Assembly (NCBI GenBank): GCA_965207125.1
Contig: OZ242263.1
Span: 930,001 to 994,000, forward strand
Origin: G965207125 sp965207125
GTDB lineage: Bacteria; Pseudomonadota; Alphaproteobacteria; Puniceispirillales; UBA1172
DNA length: 64,000 nucleotides
Direction of reading: 5' to 3'
The notes beneath the pieces are model-generated. The model did no database searches, was not told the origin of the DNA, and was given only the letters and a program-made list of their open reading frames with translations. This document shows, piece after piece, positions 8,455 through 16,265 of the stretch. A program made the position numbers and the translations under genes. Positions within the stretch are counted from its first letter, which is position 1. Each line of letters begins with the position of its first letter.

Positions 8455-8985
8455 TTAACCTATCTTGACCACAGTATCAGAGATAAACTCATACGGTGGA
8501 ACTTCGAGATTGGTTGGCGCGGGGCCTTTACGGATTCGACCCGAAGTATCGTAATGCGACCCATGACATGGGCAGAACCAGCCGTTAAAATCCCCTTTAA
8601 CCTCGCCTATTCTCTGTCCTAGAGGAACGCAACCGAGGTGGGTGCAGATTCCTTGGATAATCAGATATTCGGGTTTTAAGGCGCGCGCAGTGTCCTCTTG
8701 AGGATCGCGCAGCTTGTCGATATCGGTTTCAAGAGCGGTGCGTATTTCGTTTTGAGTGCGATGTCGGATAAAGACGGGCTTGCCGCGCCATTTGACGGTG
8801 ATGGCCTGCCCTTCAGTGATGCCTGAGATATCGATCTCTATTGAGGCAAGTGCCAAGGTGTCGGCGGCGGGATTCATCTGATCGATAAAAGGCCAAACTG
8901 CGGCAACCGCGCCAACGGCCATCATAGTATTGGTGGCTACGACGATAAAATCACGCCGGCCCTTATGATCAATAGCTTCGCCCAT
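8455..8985 (-). CDS. petA: Rieske iron-sulfur subunit of cytochrome bc1
   Basis: Carries the [2Fe-2S] cluster that takes electrons from quinol. Ligand motifs CTHLGC (C114, H116, C119) and CPCHG (C138, C140, H141) are intact, and a single N-terminal membrane helix (about 18-35) follows an RRDF twin-arginine motif, as expected for Tat-dependent insertion. 176 residues. First gene of petA-petB-petC-CWC; RBS AAGGA lies just before the ATG. A candidate promoter is 100 nt upstream. Confidence 0.96.
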   Translation of the reverse strand: MGEAIDHKGRRDFIVVATNTMMAVGAVAAVWPFIDQMNPAADTLALASIEIDISGITEGQAITVKWRGKPVFIRHRTQNEIRTALETDIDKLRDPQEDTARALKPEYLIIQGICTHLGCVPLGQRIGEVKGDFNGWFCPCHGSHYDTSGRIRKGPAPTNLEVPPYEFISDTVVKIG

Positions 8986-9084
8986 TCCTTACCTTACCTC
9001 ATTGCCTAGTTAAGGAGATTTAATTTGCCCGACTATACCGACAGACACGGGCATAGCCAAGTGGTTTATGCGGTAAAAAACAAT

Positions 9085-9113
9085 AAAATATCCACTGCGA
9101 TTAATTGCCTCAA
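9085..9113 (-). promoter_or_regulatory. Candidate promoter for petABC
   Basis: On the minus strand TTGAGG (9113-9108) is separated by 17 nt from TATTTT (9090-9085), a fair sigma-70-type match. The transcript would have a leader of about 95 nt before petA. It sits just past the end of hemF, so the bc1 genes need not depend on the hemF transcript. Between it and petA, TGCCCG/CGGGCA (9026-9031, 9048-9053) could form a weak hairpin. Confidence 0.4.
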
Positions 9114-9118
9114 AGTTT

Positions 9119-10021
9119 TCACGGCCATCTAACCTCAGGGGGTAAAGACATCAGAATAGCCTCGACATTGCCACCTGTGTTAAGTCCAAACACAGTTCCT
9201 CGGTCATAGAGCAGGTTAAACTCGACGTATCGCCCTCGTTTTACAAGTTGAAAATGGCGATCTTCAGCGGTGAAAGGCGTTTGCATACGGCGTTCAACAA
9301 GTTTCGGGTAGACCGCCAAAAAACTTTCGCCAACATCGCGGGTGAAAGCGAATTCTTGCTCATAATTGCCATCATCGAGATAATCATAGAAAATACCTCC
9401 AACGCCGCGTTTTTCTTGGCGATGTTTAAGCGTGAAATAGTCATCACACCATGCTTGATAACGCGGATAATAATCTTGGTCATAGGCGTCGCAGCATTGT
9501 TTCAGGGCTGCATGAAAATCGGTCGCATCGTCCTCATGAGGGATCAGTGGAGTCAGGTCCGTGCCACCACCGAACCATCGTTTACCGCCCATCCCACCAG
9601 TATTGAGATACCGGGTATTGAAATGCGCCGCAGGAACGTGGGGATTCCGCAAATGCGCAACCAGAGATATTCCACTGGCCCAGAATGACGGATTTTTTTC
9701 GGTCGCAGGAATCTGGCCTTTAAACTCATCGCTAAAAACCCCTGAAACTGTTGAGATATTGACACCGATTTTTTCGAATACCAACCCTTTCATCAGTGAC
9801 ATGACCCCGCCCCCACCGCCACCATCGCCGCGAGCCCAGTCTGTTTCGATGAATCGTCCACCGCTCCCTTCTTCAGGATGACGAGACGCGTAGTCATCCT
9901 CAATCGCTTCAAACACTGTACGGATCCGGTCGCGCAGCTGCCTAAACCATTTCTCAGCTTCGTGTTGCCGGGCCAGAAAGGTTTTTTCATCGATGGGAGC
10001 AGATAATTGATCCTTAGCCAT
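9119..10021 (-). CDS. hemF: Oxygen-dependent coproporphyrinogen III oxidase
   Basis: Converts coproporphyrinogen III to protoporphyrinogen IX with O2 in haem synthesis. Conserved blocks GGGTDLTP, KRGVGGIFYDYLDD and YVEFNLLYDRGTVFGL are present. ATG at 10021 is preceded by GAGGGAG and yields 300 residues, the family norm; a longer frame would overlap the upstream gene extensively. Overlaps the CCA-adding gene by 8 nt. The oxygen-dependent form points to aerobic life. Confidence 0.96.
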   Translation of the reverse strand: MAKDQLSAPIDEKTFLARQHEAEKWFRQLRDRIRTVFEAIEDDYASRHPEEGSGGRFIETDWARGDGGGGGGVMSLMKGLVFEKIGVNISTVSGVFSDEFKGQIPATEKNPSFWASGISLVAHLRNPHVPAAHFNTRYLNTGGMGGKRWFGGGTDLTPLIPHEDDATDFHAALKQCCDAYDQDYYPRYQAWCDDYFTLKHRQEKRGVGGIFYDYLDDGNYEQEFAFTRDVGESFLAVYPKLVERRMQTPFTAEDRHFQLVKRGRYVEFNLLYDRGTVFGLNTGGNVEAILMSLPPEVRWP

Positions 10022-11270
10022 TTTCTCCCTCGCTTTTTTGCTCATCGAGGGTGGCGAGCAAGGCCTTGCTGCTCGGTGCGAATCCTTGATTGACCCAAAC
10101 TTCCTCAAGTTTACCTAAGGCCTTACCGACCGCACGCCCTTCCATCCCACGCTCTTTTAGATCATCCCCATTAACAGGGAATGATGGACGCTGCCAGCCG
10201 CTAATATCTTCAGCCCGCTGCCGTATCTCCTCACTCGGGTAGTGATGCGCGGAATGCACCTCAAGACGCGTTACGATATCGACAAGAGGCGTTTTGCGCG
10301 CAAGCCTCCATGCAGCCTTGGGCCAGTCCTCAGCCATAAGCCCATCCTTCTCCTCGGCCGTCAGAGGAGTATTTATGGTGAGAAATTGCGTTCTGTCCTG
10401 TTTCGATAATCTTAATCGCGACACCAAATTTTCAGCATCTTGTGGCGAGATCATCACGGCCAGACGGTTGATGGGATCAGATCGAGGCGCTATGGTCAGG
10501 AATGCTTCAAAATGATTCGGATTCATGCCGTGGGGAACAATCTCCCGATCAATCCCGATGCGCGTCATCACCTTGATCGCCTCCACTGATCCGGTTTTGA
10601 CGATTCCCTTCATTTCAGCCTGAACCCGCTCACCCGACAGACCAGCAAGGCGGGCTTTATGTTTTCTCAATGAGGACTCAGTCGCACCATCGATCGGCGT
10701 TTTACCAAACGCGCCATAAAAGCGAATAAAGCGCAGGATTCTTAGATAATCCTCACGGATTCGCTCATCGGCCTCGCCAACAAATCGGATGACCCCACGC
10801 TGCAAATCTTTTTCACCGCCGTGAAAATCGATCAGCTCACCGCCTTCAGTCAGATAGAGACTATTGATGGTAAAATCACGGCGACACGAATCAGCTTCCC
10901 AGTCATCAGTGAAAGCGACTTCAGCGTGTCGTCCATCGGTGTAGCGGTCTATTCGTAAAGTCGTGACTTCAACTTTATCGCCCCCCTCAGGATCAAGAAC
11001 CGTAATGGTGCCGTGATCAATTCCGGTGGGAATCACGCGCAATCCCGCCAATTCTAATGCACTGCGTGCTTGGTCGGGGGGTAAAGTGGTCGCCATATCT
11101 ACATCTATACAGTCAAGATCAGGCACATTGCCCAGCCACGCATCTCGCAGGGCATCTCTCAAGGCCCCGCCGCAAAACCGAACCTCGCCTCCGCAGTCGG
11201 CGATGCAGCGCATGATCTTTTTCGGCAGTTTGAAATCAAGCAACACTTGAAAAGGATTTTCTTTCGTCAC
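10014..11270 (-). CDS. cca: CCA tRNA nucleotidyltransferase / poly(A) polymerase family
   Basis: Adds or repairs the 3' CCA of tRNAs. The class II nucleotidyltransferase signature is visible as FCGGALRDALRDAWLG and, at the metal site, LDCIDVDMATT; the usual spacing from head to RNA-binding domain is kept (ERIREDYLRILRFIRFYG). The start is GTG at 11270, overlapping the previous gene by 4 nt (GTGA). 418 residues is typical for the alphaproteobacterial enzyme. Poly(A) polymerase activity cannot be excluded from sequence alone. Confidence 0.92.
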   Translation of the reverse strand: MTKENPFQVLLDFKLPKKIMRCIADCGGEVRFCGGALRDALRDAWLGNVPDLDCIDVDMATTLPPDQARSALELAGLRVIPTGIDHGTITVLDPEGGDKVEVTTLRIDRYTDGRHAEVAFTDDWEADSCRRDFTINSLYLTEGGELIDFHGGEKDLQRGVIRFVGEADERIREDYLRILRFIRFYGAFGKTPIDGATESSLRKHKARLAGLSGERVQAEMKGIVKTGSVEAIKVMTRIGIDREIVPHGMNPNHFEAFLTIAPRSDPINRLAVMISPQDAENLVSRLRLSKQDRTQFLTINTPLTAEEKDGLMAEDWPKAAWRLARKTPLVDIVTRLEVHSAHHYPSEEIRQRAEDISGWQRPSFPVNGDDLKERGMEGRAVGKALGKLEEVWVNQGFAPSSKALLATLDEQKSEGENG

Positions 11271-11548
11271 TGCTCGTTTCCATTTTCGAAATAAGGGGGA
11301 ATAATTTTGCCGTCTTCGATTCGAGCGGGATGGTATTTTTGCTGTGATGAGGCAATATCATGATAAGCCAGCCACGCAACCCCCGCTAACAATATGATCA
11401 AGCCGACTATCCAAGGTAAAATACGCGTTTGCTGTGTTGCATCGACATAATCGGTTTGCCGTCGCCGTCTAGCGGATAGTTTCGCGAGGGTGAAGCCAAC
11501 GGAAACCCCCGCGACAATCGCTAGAATGATAATCGCGTATCGCATCAT
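11267..11548 (-). CDS. Small two-helix membrane protein, possibly DUF6111-like
   Basis: 93 residues with two predicted membrane helices (about 4-21 and 44-61) separated by a basic loop rich in Arg, and a hydrophilic tail. It lies between a Nudix hydrolase gene and the CCA-adding gene, a position where alphaproteobacteria often have a small uncharacterised membrane protein of DUF6111 type; that family name is a guess from position and size. Overlaps cca by 4 nt, so the two are translationally coupled. Function unknown. Confidence 0.7.
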   Translation of the reverse strand: MMRYAIIILAIVAGVSVGFTLAKLSARRRRQTDYVDATQQTRILPWIVGLIILLAGVAWLAYHDIASSQQKYHPARIEDGKIIPPYFENGNEQ

Positions 11549-11581
11549 GGCAAAGTCTCCTTCTGCTCAAGCCTAGCAAAA

Positions 11582-12157
11582 TCACCCGCCTCGCGCTATG
11601 GCGGATTGTGCGGGTCTGGTGAGCAAGGCTTGCCATTGCATGATGATGCGCGCGGTCGCCCCCCAGATCGTTTCATCATGGTGCTTGATAATATAGGTTT
11701 GCCGCTGCACATTGCTTTCATACCAGATCTTGATGCGGTAATTTTCCCGATCAAGAGCCGCCGCGAGTGGTATGGTGATGATTCGCTCTACTTCATATGG
11801 TGACGGGATAAATTCCGGCATAGTGTCAATCAACCCCAGCACCGGAGCGATATGAAACCCTGCTGAGGTCATGACTCCTTCAAGAAATCCGATAATTTCA
11901 ACTTGGTCACGGGACAGACCGATCTCTTCCTGTGCCTCGCGCAACGCGGCCTCAGATATGTTCTCGCCGTGCTCTATCCGTCCACCGGGAAAGCCGATCT
12001 GCCCGCCGTGATGGGTAAGATGAGGCGAGCGTTTGGTGAGGATCATCATTGGGGTCTCGCCAGCGGTGATGATCGGTATGAGCACCGCCGATGGTATGGT
12101 ATCAGGCGGGGCGGATGAACCGTGAGGCAAGGTGTTTTTCCGCAAGCGATCAATCAT
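11582..12157 (-). CDS. Nudix hydrolase, CoA pyrophosphatase type
   Basis: Hydrolyses a nucleoside diphosphate-linked compound, by family probably CoA. The Nudix box GX5EX7REUXEEXGU is complete (GRIEHGENISEAALREAQEE followed by IGL), and the preceding LTKRS...HHGGQIGFPGG is the hallmark of the CoA-pyrophosphatase (NudL-like) subgroup. 191 residues. Overlaps the DUF1285 gene by 4 nt and lies 33 nt before the small membrane protein, in the run DUF1285, Nudix, membrane protein, cca, hemF. Confidence 0.9.
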   Translation of the reverse strand: MIDRLRKNTLPHGSSAPPDTIPSAVLIPIITAGETPMMILTKRSPHLTHHGGQIGFPGGRIEHGENISEAALREAQEEIGLSRDQVEIIGFLEGVMTSAGFHIAPVLGLIDTMPEFIPSPYEVERIITIPLAAALDRENYRIKIWYESNVQRQTYIIKHHDETIWGATARIIMQWQALLTRPAQSAIARGG

Positions 12158-12696
12158 GACTTGGCGTCCTCGGTGTAAAGAGGAAAAAACACGCCATCCG
12201 AGACAACGCCCAATTCTTGGGCGCGTGAGATGGCAAACGCGCAGAGATCATAATAAACCGGGCGAGACACCAGCGCCTTAAGCCCATTCCGCACCAAAAC
12301 ATAAGGCTTTTCACCGATGGTATCATTGCCGCGCTTCATGGTAAGCGGGTGTTTTGCCCCTAGCGTGACTTTATCATCAAGCGAAGTAGTGAAATGAATT
12401 TTCTGTTGCTTGCCGGGCTTACTCACTTCGATCCCCGTGATAATAAATGGGGCCTCCTCAACGGTAATGACGCCAATCTCGGTGGGGGTGACAAGCCCAT
12501 AGCGTCCATCATCAAACTGCGTGAGAACTGAGGCGAAAAGCATGATCATTTCTTTGCGTTCAATAAGGCGTCCTTGATGATACCATGCGCCATCTTTAGC
12601 GATTCGGATATCGAAAGTCTGTATCGGCGTTTTGTTGCGATTATGGGTATCTTGCCAATGGCTGATCATTTTCTGTGACGGATTTTTATCAGTCAT
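12154..12696 (-). CDS. DUF1285 family protein
   Basis: 180-residue soluble protein with the family blocks WYHQGRLIERKEMIMLFASVL, read in two parts, and RPVYYDL near the C-terminus. DUF1285 proteins are widespread in alphaproteobacteria next to Nudix and CCA genes; their function is not known. GAGGCCTCT before the ATG at 12696 supports the start. Overlaps the Nudix gene by 4 nt (ATGA). First gene of this minus-strand run, divergent from the ArsR regulator. Confidence 0.85.
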   Translation of the reverse strand: MTDKNPSQKMISHWQDTHNRNKTPIQTFDIRIAKDGAWYHQGRLIERKEMIMLFASVLTQFDDGRYGLVTPTEIGVITVEEAPFIITGIEVSKPGKQQKIHFTTSLDDKVTLGAKHPLTMKRGNDTIGEKPYVLVRNGLKALVSRPVYYDLCAFAISRAQELGVVSDGVFFPLYTEDAKS

Positions 12697-12774
12697 AGAG
12701 GCCTCATGTTTAACGGTATCGAAGTCGGTGATGTGATCAATAGGAAAGGCCTAGTCTTTTTTATTCCTTAATTA

Positions 12775-12798
12775 AGAGATAATTAACAACTAATCTCT
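12775..12798. promoter_or_regulatory. Candidate ArsR operator (inverted repeat)
   Basis: AGAGAT (12775-12780) and ATCTCT (12793-12798) form perfect 6-bp arms with a 12-nt AT-rich spacer, with further T/A symmetry outside. A good -10-like TATAAA lies at 12814-12819 on the plus strand, so the repeat would cover the -35 zone of the arsR promoter. The placement fits autorepression by the adjacent ArsR-type protein; binding is inferred. Confidence 0.4.
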
Positions 12799-12876
12799 AA
12801 AACTAACACTCTCTATAAATGATAACATGTGATTCAAAATAGTGAAAATGAAACAAAGAATAAAGATAGAATTCAC

Positions 12877-13230
12877 ATGAACAGGGTGCTCTCAGACAAC
12901 GCCAAGCGCGGTGCAGGCAGAACAAAAAGTCGGGCCACCACGATTTTAAAAGCATTAAGCAACAGCCAACGTCTTCAAATTTTGAGCCATTTGATGGATG
13001 GTCAGGAGCGTTCGGTGAAAGAGATCGAAGACATTGTTAAATCCTTAAGCCAATCATCATTATCCCAGCATTTAGGACGTTTGCGCCAGGCGGATATCGT
13101 CAAGACGCGACGTGCATCGCAGATGGTGTATTATTCTTTACGCGATGAGAACGTCAAGGACATCATCAAACTACTGGTTGAGAAATATAGAAATGACCCG
13201 ATGCTCACTAGCGTGCGGCACAAGCAATAG
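12877..13230 (+). CDS. ArsR-family winged-helix regulator lacking cysteines
   Basis: 117-residue repressor-type protein. The helix-turn-helix region VKEIEDIVKSLSQSSLSQHLGRLR is followed by TRRASQMVYYSL, the wing, close to BigR/SqrR-like regulators of sulfur genes. Those sense sulfane sulfur through two cysteines; this protein has none, reading ILSHL where BigR relatives have a Cys. I use ATG at 12877; a GTG at 12829 would add 16 poorly conserved polar residues. It is followed by the TauE exporter, TIGR02186 and UspA genes, its likely targets. Ligand unknown. Confidence 0.85.
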   Translation: MNRVLSDNAKRGAGRTKSRATTILKALSNSQRLQILSHLMDGQERSVKEIEDIVKSLSQSSLSQHLGRLRQADIVKTRRASQMVYYSLRDENVKDIIKLLVEKYRNDPMLTSVRHKQ

Positions 13231-13247
13231 GATCTCGGGGTGCACAA

Positions 13248-13274
13248 ATCTCCTACCCTCATCTCATAGGAGAT
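13248..13274. repeat. Perfect inverted repeat between arsR and tauE
   Basis: ATCTCCTA (13248-13255) and TAGGAGAT (13267-13274) are 8-bp perfect arms with an 11-nt loop, 18 bp after the arsR stop. A run of six T lies about 18 nt further on, too far for a textbook intrinsic terminator. It may be an attenuating or processing hairpin between regulator and exporter, or a second operator; its core (ATCTCC) resembles the arm sequence ATCTCT upstream of arsR. Confidence 0.4.
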
Positions 13275-13363
13275 GCTCCACTCTTGGCAGATTTTTTACC
13301 TTGCCGGGTTCAAAAAAAGACATATGGTGCCAATAAATTAAGGCGGATAGCGATTATCATCCC

Positions 13364-14275
13364 ATGTATATCTACCTTCCCATTGCCGAGTTATCAGTCA
13401 ATATCTTCCTAATTTTAGGATTAGGTGGTGCGGTTGGTCTGCTATCAGGCATTTTTGGCGTTGGCGGCGGCTTTCTCATGACGCCGTTGCTGATTTTTCT
13501 TGGTGTGCCAGCGCCGGTCGCAGTGGGAACTGAGGCTAACCAGATTGTCGCCTCATCGGTTTCAGGCGTTCTGGCGCATTGGCGACGCGGCAATGTTGAC
13601 ATCAAGATGGGGTGCGTGTTGCTAGCCGGCGGTCTGGTCGGCTCAACTATTGGGGTCGCGTTATTCTCGTTATTGCGTGACCTCGGTCAGATCGACCTAG
13701 TGATTAAGTTAAGTTTCATTGTTTTTCTGGGCATTATTGGAAGCCTGATGATGCTCGAAAGCGTCCGGACGTTTTTAAGAACCAGATCAGGCGCAAGGCG
13801 CGGCAAGTTGCACCAGCATAACTGGTTGCATGGTCTACCGTTCAAGATGCGTTTTCGCAAATCAAAACTGTATATCAGTGCGCTTCTACCCTTTGGAGTC
13901 GGATTGATTGTGGGGGTTTTATCGGCGATTATGGGGGTCGGCGGCGGCTTCATTATGGTGCCGGCGATGATTTACGTGCTAGGAATGCCGACGGCCGTGG
14001 TTGTGGGGACGTCACTTTTTCAGATCATTTTCGTCACAGCCAATGTAACGTTTCTACAGTCGGTTCAAACCCAGACAGTTGACGTAGTCTTAGCTGGATT
14101 ATTGCTTATCGGCGGAGTAATCGGGGCACAATTTGGCACGCGTATCGGCAGTCGAATGCGCGGCGAGCAGTTAAGAGGCCTTCTAGCGTTGATCGTGTTG
14201 CTGGTTTGCCTACGATTGATCGTTGACGTCGTGATCATGCCGTCAGAGTTATATTCGGTGGAGTTTACCCGATGA
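13364..14275 (+). CDS. TauE/SafE-family sulfite or organosulfonate exporter
   Basis: Inner-membrane permease of about eight helices. The two internal repeats each carry the glycine motif GVGGGF (FGVGGGFLMTP near 30-40 and MGVGGGFIMVP near 190-200). TauE/SafE members export sulfite, sulfoacetate or similar anions, but substrate cannot be read from the sequence. 303 residues. It overlaps the next gene by 4 nt (ATGA) and lies behind an ArsR-type regulator; with the taurine and SoeABC genes 15-20 kb away, sulfite is the likeliest substrate. Confidence 0.88.
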   Translation: MYIYLPIAELSVNIFLILGLGGAVGLLSGIFGVGGGFLMTPLLIFLGVPAPVAVGTEANQIVASSVSGVLAHWRRGNVDIKMGCVLLAGGLVGSTIGVALFSLLRDLGQIDLVIKLSFIVFLGIIGSLMMLESVRTFLRTRSGARRGKLHQHNWLHGLPFKMRFRKSKLYISALLPFGVGLIVGVLSAIMGVGGGFIMVPAMIYVLGMPTAVVVGTSLFQIIFVTANVTFLQSVQTQTVDVVLAGLLLIGGVIGAQFGTRIGSRMRGEQLRGLLALIVLLVCLRLIVDVVIMPSELYSVEFTR

Positions 14276-15021
14276 TATACTCAAGATTTCTGATCATTCT
14301 GTCTCTGATGATGGTATGGGCGGTGCCGGCGGTATCGGTTGATTTTCTAGTTGCGGATCTAGATGAAAAGCGGGTTAACATCGCAACCAATTTCCAAGGC
14401 GCCGATTTACTGCTTTTTGGCACACTCAGTAATGAGTTAAGCGATGATATCATCATTACTGTCGAGGGCCCGTTAAAACCAGTTGCTCTTAGGAAAAAAG
14501 ATCAAGTGGCAGGGATTTGGGTCAATAAAGAATCCATCTTACTCCTCGAGGTGCCTAGTTTTTACCAGCTTTCCTCCACACGGTTGCCGAATGTGATCGC
14601 GTCCTCGCAGGTTCTGAATAATTTACAGGTAGGACTCAAGAATATCCCGCTCAAGATTGATGCAACCGCCCCTCTTTCGAAGCCGGTGCAAGCCATCTGG
14701 AACAACGCTTTGATTCGCAATATGCAACAAAGCGGCTTGTGGAATGAGAACGCCGATATCAAAATTCACCAGCAAATTCTTTTCAGGGCTAATATCCATT
14801 TGCCAGCGAATGTTTTACCCGGCCATTACACCGTGCGGATTCTACAGTTCAGGTCAGGCATGCTGATCAATGAAACATTATCAACGATCAATGTTAAAAA
14901 ATCAGGCTTAAGCGCGGGAATTTTTAATTTCGCACATCAATACGCGCCTTTGTATGGTATTTTCGCTATTATCTTCGCGGTGAGTGCAGGCTGGGGTGCA
15001 GCGGCCCTCTTCAGAAGATAG
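14272..15021 (+). CDS. TIGR02186 / Alph_Pro_TM membrane-anchored protein
   Basis: 249 residues: an N-terminal signal or anchor helix (about 5-22), a periplasmic beta-rich region and one C-terminal helix ending in basic residues (LFRR). Size, layout and tight coupling behind a TauE/SafE gene match the alphaproteobacterial TIGR02186 family (Pfam Alph_Pro_TM). Role unknown; being translationally coupled to the exporter suggests an accessory subunit. The segment DLLLFGTLSNE near residue 45 is typical of the family. Confidence 0.8.
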   Translation: MIYSRFLIILSLMMVWAVPAVSVDFLVADLDEKRVNIATNFQGADLLLFGTLSNELSDDIIITVEGPLKPVALRKKDQVAGIWVNKESILLLEVPSFYQLSSTRLPNVIASSQVLNNLQVGLKNIPLKIDATAPLSKPVQAIWNNALIRNMQQSGLWNENADIKIHQQILFRANIHLPANVLPGHYTVRILQFRSGMLINETLSTINVKKSGLSAGIFNFAHQYAPLYGIFAIIFAVSAGWGAAALFRR

Positions 15022-15039
15022 GTTAGAAGGTAGAGATTG

Positions 15040-15534
15040 ATGGTATCACGGAAAAAAACCTCCACTACGGAAAAGCGCCGCGTTTTTATGGTTGTCGTTG
15101 ACAACAGCGAAGAACTTCACCAAGCGCTTTATTTCGCTTGCATGAGGGCCAAATCAATCAACGGCCGGGTGGCGTTGATGCACTGTATCACTCCAGCTGA
15201 ATTTCAGCACTGGATCGGTGTTGGTGAGATCATGGAAAATGAGGCACGTGAAGAAGCCGAGCAGTTGCTCAAGGCCAAGAGTGAATTGGTGCATGATTTG
15301 ACAGGAGAATACCCAACCGTCCACTTACGAGAGGGTTCATCGCCACAGCAGGTGATCGAATTGATCAATGAAGAGCCTGATATTTCGGTGTTAGTGCTTG
15401 GGGCGAACACCCAAGGCGAGAATGTCGGGCCGTTGGTCTCATATCTAACTTCACGAGGGATGGCGCAATGTCGAGTGCCGATTACGGTCGTGCCAGGCAA
15501 TCTTTCAGATGAAGAACTTGATAATCTAACCTGA
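15040..15534 (+). CDS. Universal stress protein (UspA domain)
   Basis: 164 residues forming a single Usp alpha/beta fold, starting with a basic leader then VFMVVVDNSEE, and containing VLVLGANTQGEN...GPLVSYL...CRVPITVVPG, which is the ATP-binding C-terminal motif GX2GX9G(S/T) in altered form. ATG at 15040 preferred to TTG at 15037. Last gene of the arsR-tauE-TIGR02186 run; its stop is 2 nt from the convergent tupC stop. Confidence 0.87.
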   Translation: MVSRKKTSTTEKRRVFMVVVDNSEELHQALYFACMRAKSINGRVALMHCITPAEFQHWIGVGEIMENEAREEAEQLLKAKSELVHDLTGEYPTVHLREGSSPQQVIELINEEPDISVLVLGANTQGENVGPLVSYLTSRGMAQCRVPITVVPGNLSDEELDNLT

Positions 15535-15543
15535 GGTTAGATT
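15523..15543. repeat. Perfect 21-bp palindrome over two convergent stop codons
   Basis: AATCTAACCT, a central G, and AGGTTAGATT form a palindrome with 10-bp perfect arms (15523-15532, 15534-15543). It contains both the usp TGA (15532-15534) and the tupC stop (15537-15539 on the minus strand). It could work as a short bidirectional terminator or a protein-binding site; it lacks a GC-rich stem and T tract. Confidence 0.55.
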
Positions 15544-16265
15544 GTCGCGTCTGCGATAAATTCAGCGGCGGCTTTTGAGGCGGGGTTAGCAAAAAAAGCG
15601 TGAGTCGTCTGATTAGCCTCAATCTGTCCCGAATCAAGAAACAGAACTCTTGTTGCGAGCCGCTTTATCTGCGCGAGGTTATGCGTCACCCATAAAATAG
15701 GCAACCCGCGTTTAACCATATCGAGTGCGACAACCTCAATGATTTTAGCCGAGGCTGGATCGAGATTGCTGGTCGCCTCATCGACCAGCAATATGTCGGG
15801 GTCAAGTGCGATGGTTCTAGCAAGAGCCAGTCGTTGTTGCTCGCCAACCGAAAGCGTCAATGCATCACGCGTCAAAACATGACTGAGTTTGGTGGTATCA
15901 AGCGCTTTCGTAATGAGATGAGGCCGTGATGAATAATCAGTGCCGGTCATCGCCAGCGCATAATTCATATTAGCCAGCACTGAACGGCGTAGAATAACTG
16001 GTTTTTGCATCACCAGCCCGATTTTACTTCGTTTTGGTGTGTCCCCGAACGCATCATGCACATCAACCCTACCTTGGTTTGGGCTGATCAACCCCGCCAG
16101 CACAGAAACGAGGCTGGTTTTGCCCGAACCATTAGCGCCGGCCAATGCAACAATTTCAGGTTTATCGAGGGTTATATCAACTCCCCGCAGGATTTTAACC
16201 CCCCCACGCGTTAAGTGAATATCGTGTCCGGTCACCGTAAGGAGAGGACCAAAAACTACGGTCAC
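15537..16265 (-). CDS. tupC: Tungstate-type ABC transporter ATPase
   Basis: 242 residues with Walker A GANGSGKT (43-50), signature LSVGEQQR and Walker B ILLVDEAT. Family by partner: the adjacent permease is TupB-like. Imports tungstate, possibly molybdate, for Mo/W cofactor enzymes, of which SoeA in this window is one. It overlaps the permease gene by 4 nt. The periplasmic binding protein (tupA) is not next to it, which is unusual. ATP-binding role certain; oxyanion specificity inferred. Confidence 0.8.
   Translation of the reverse strand: MTVVFGPLLTVTGHDIHLTRGGVKILRGVDITLDKPEIVALAGANGSGKTSLVSVLAGLISPNQGRVDVHDAFGDTPKRSKIGLVMQKPVILRRSVLANMNYALAMTGTDYSSRPHLITKALDTTKLSHVLTRDALTLSVGEQQRLALARTIALDPDILLVDEATSNLDPASAKIIEVVALDMVKRGLPILWVTHNLAQIKRLATRVLFLDSGQIEANQTTHAFFANPASKAAAEFIADATI

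Noticed and set aside
9248..9688. 146-codon plus-strand frame inside hemF
   Set aside because: Antisense to hemF, whose conserved motifs establish the coding strand.
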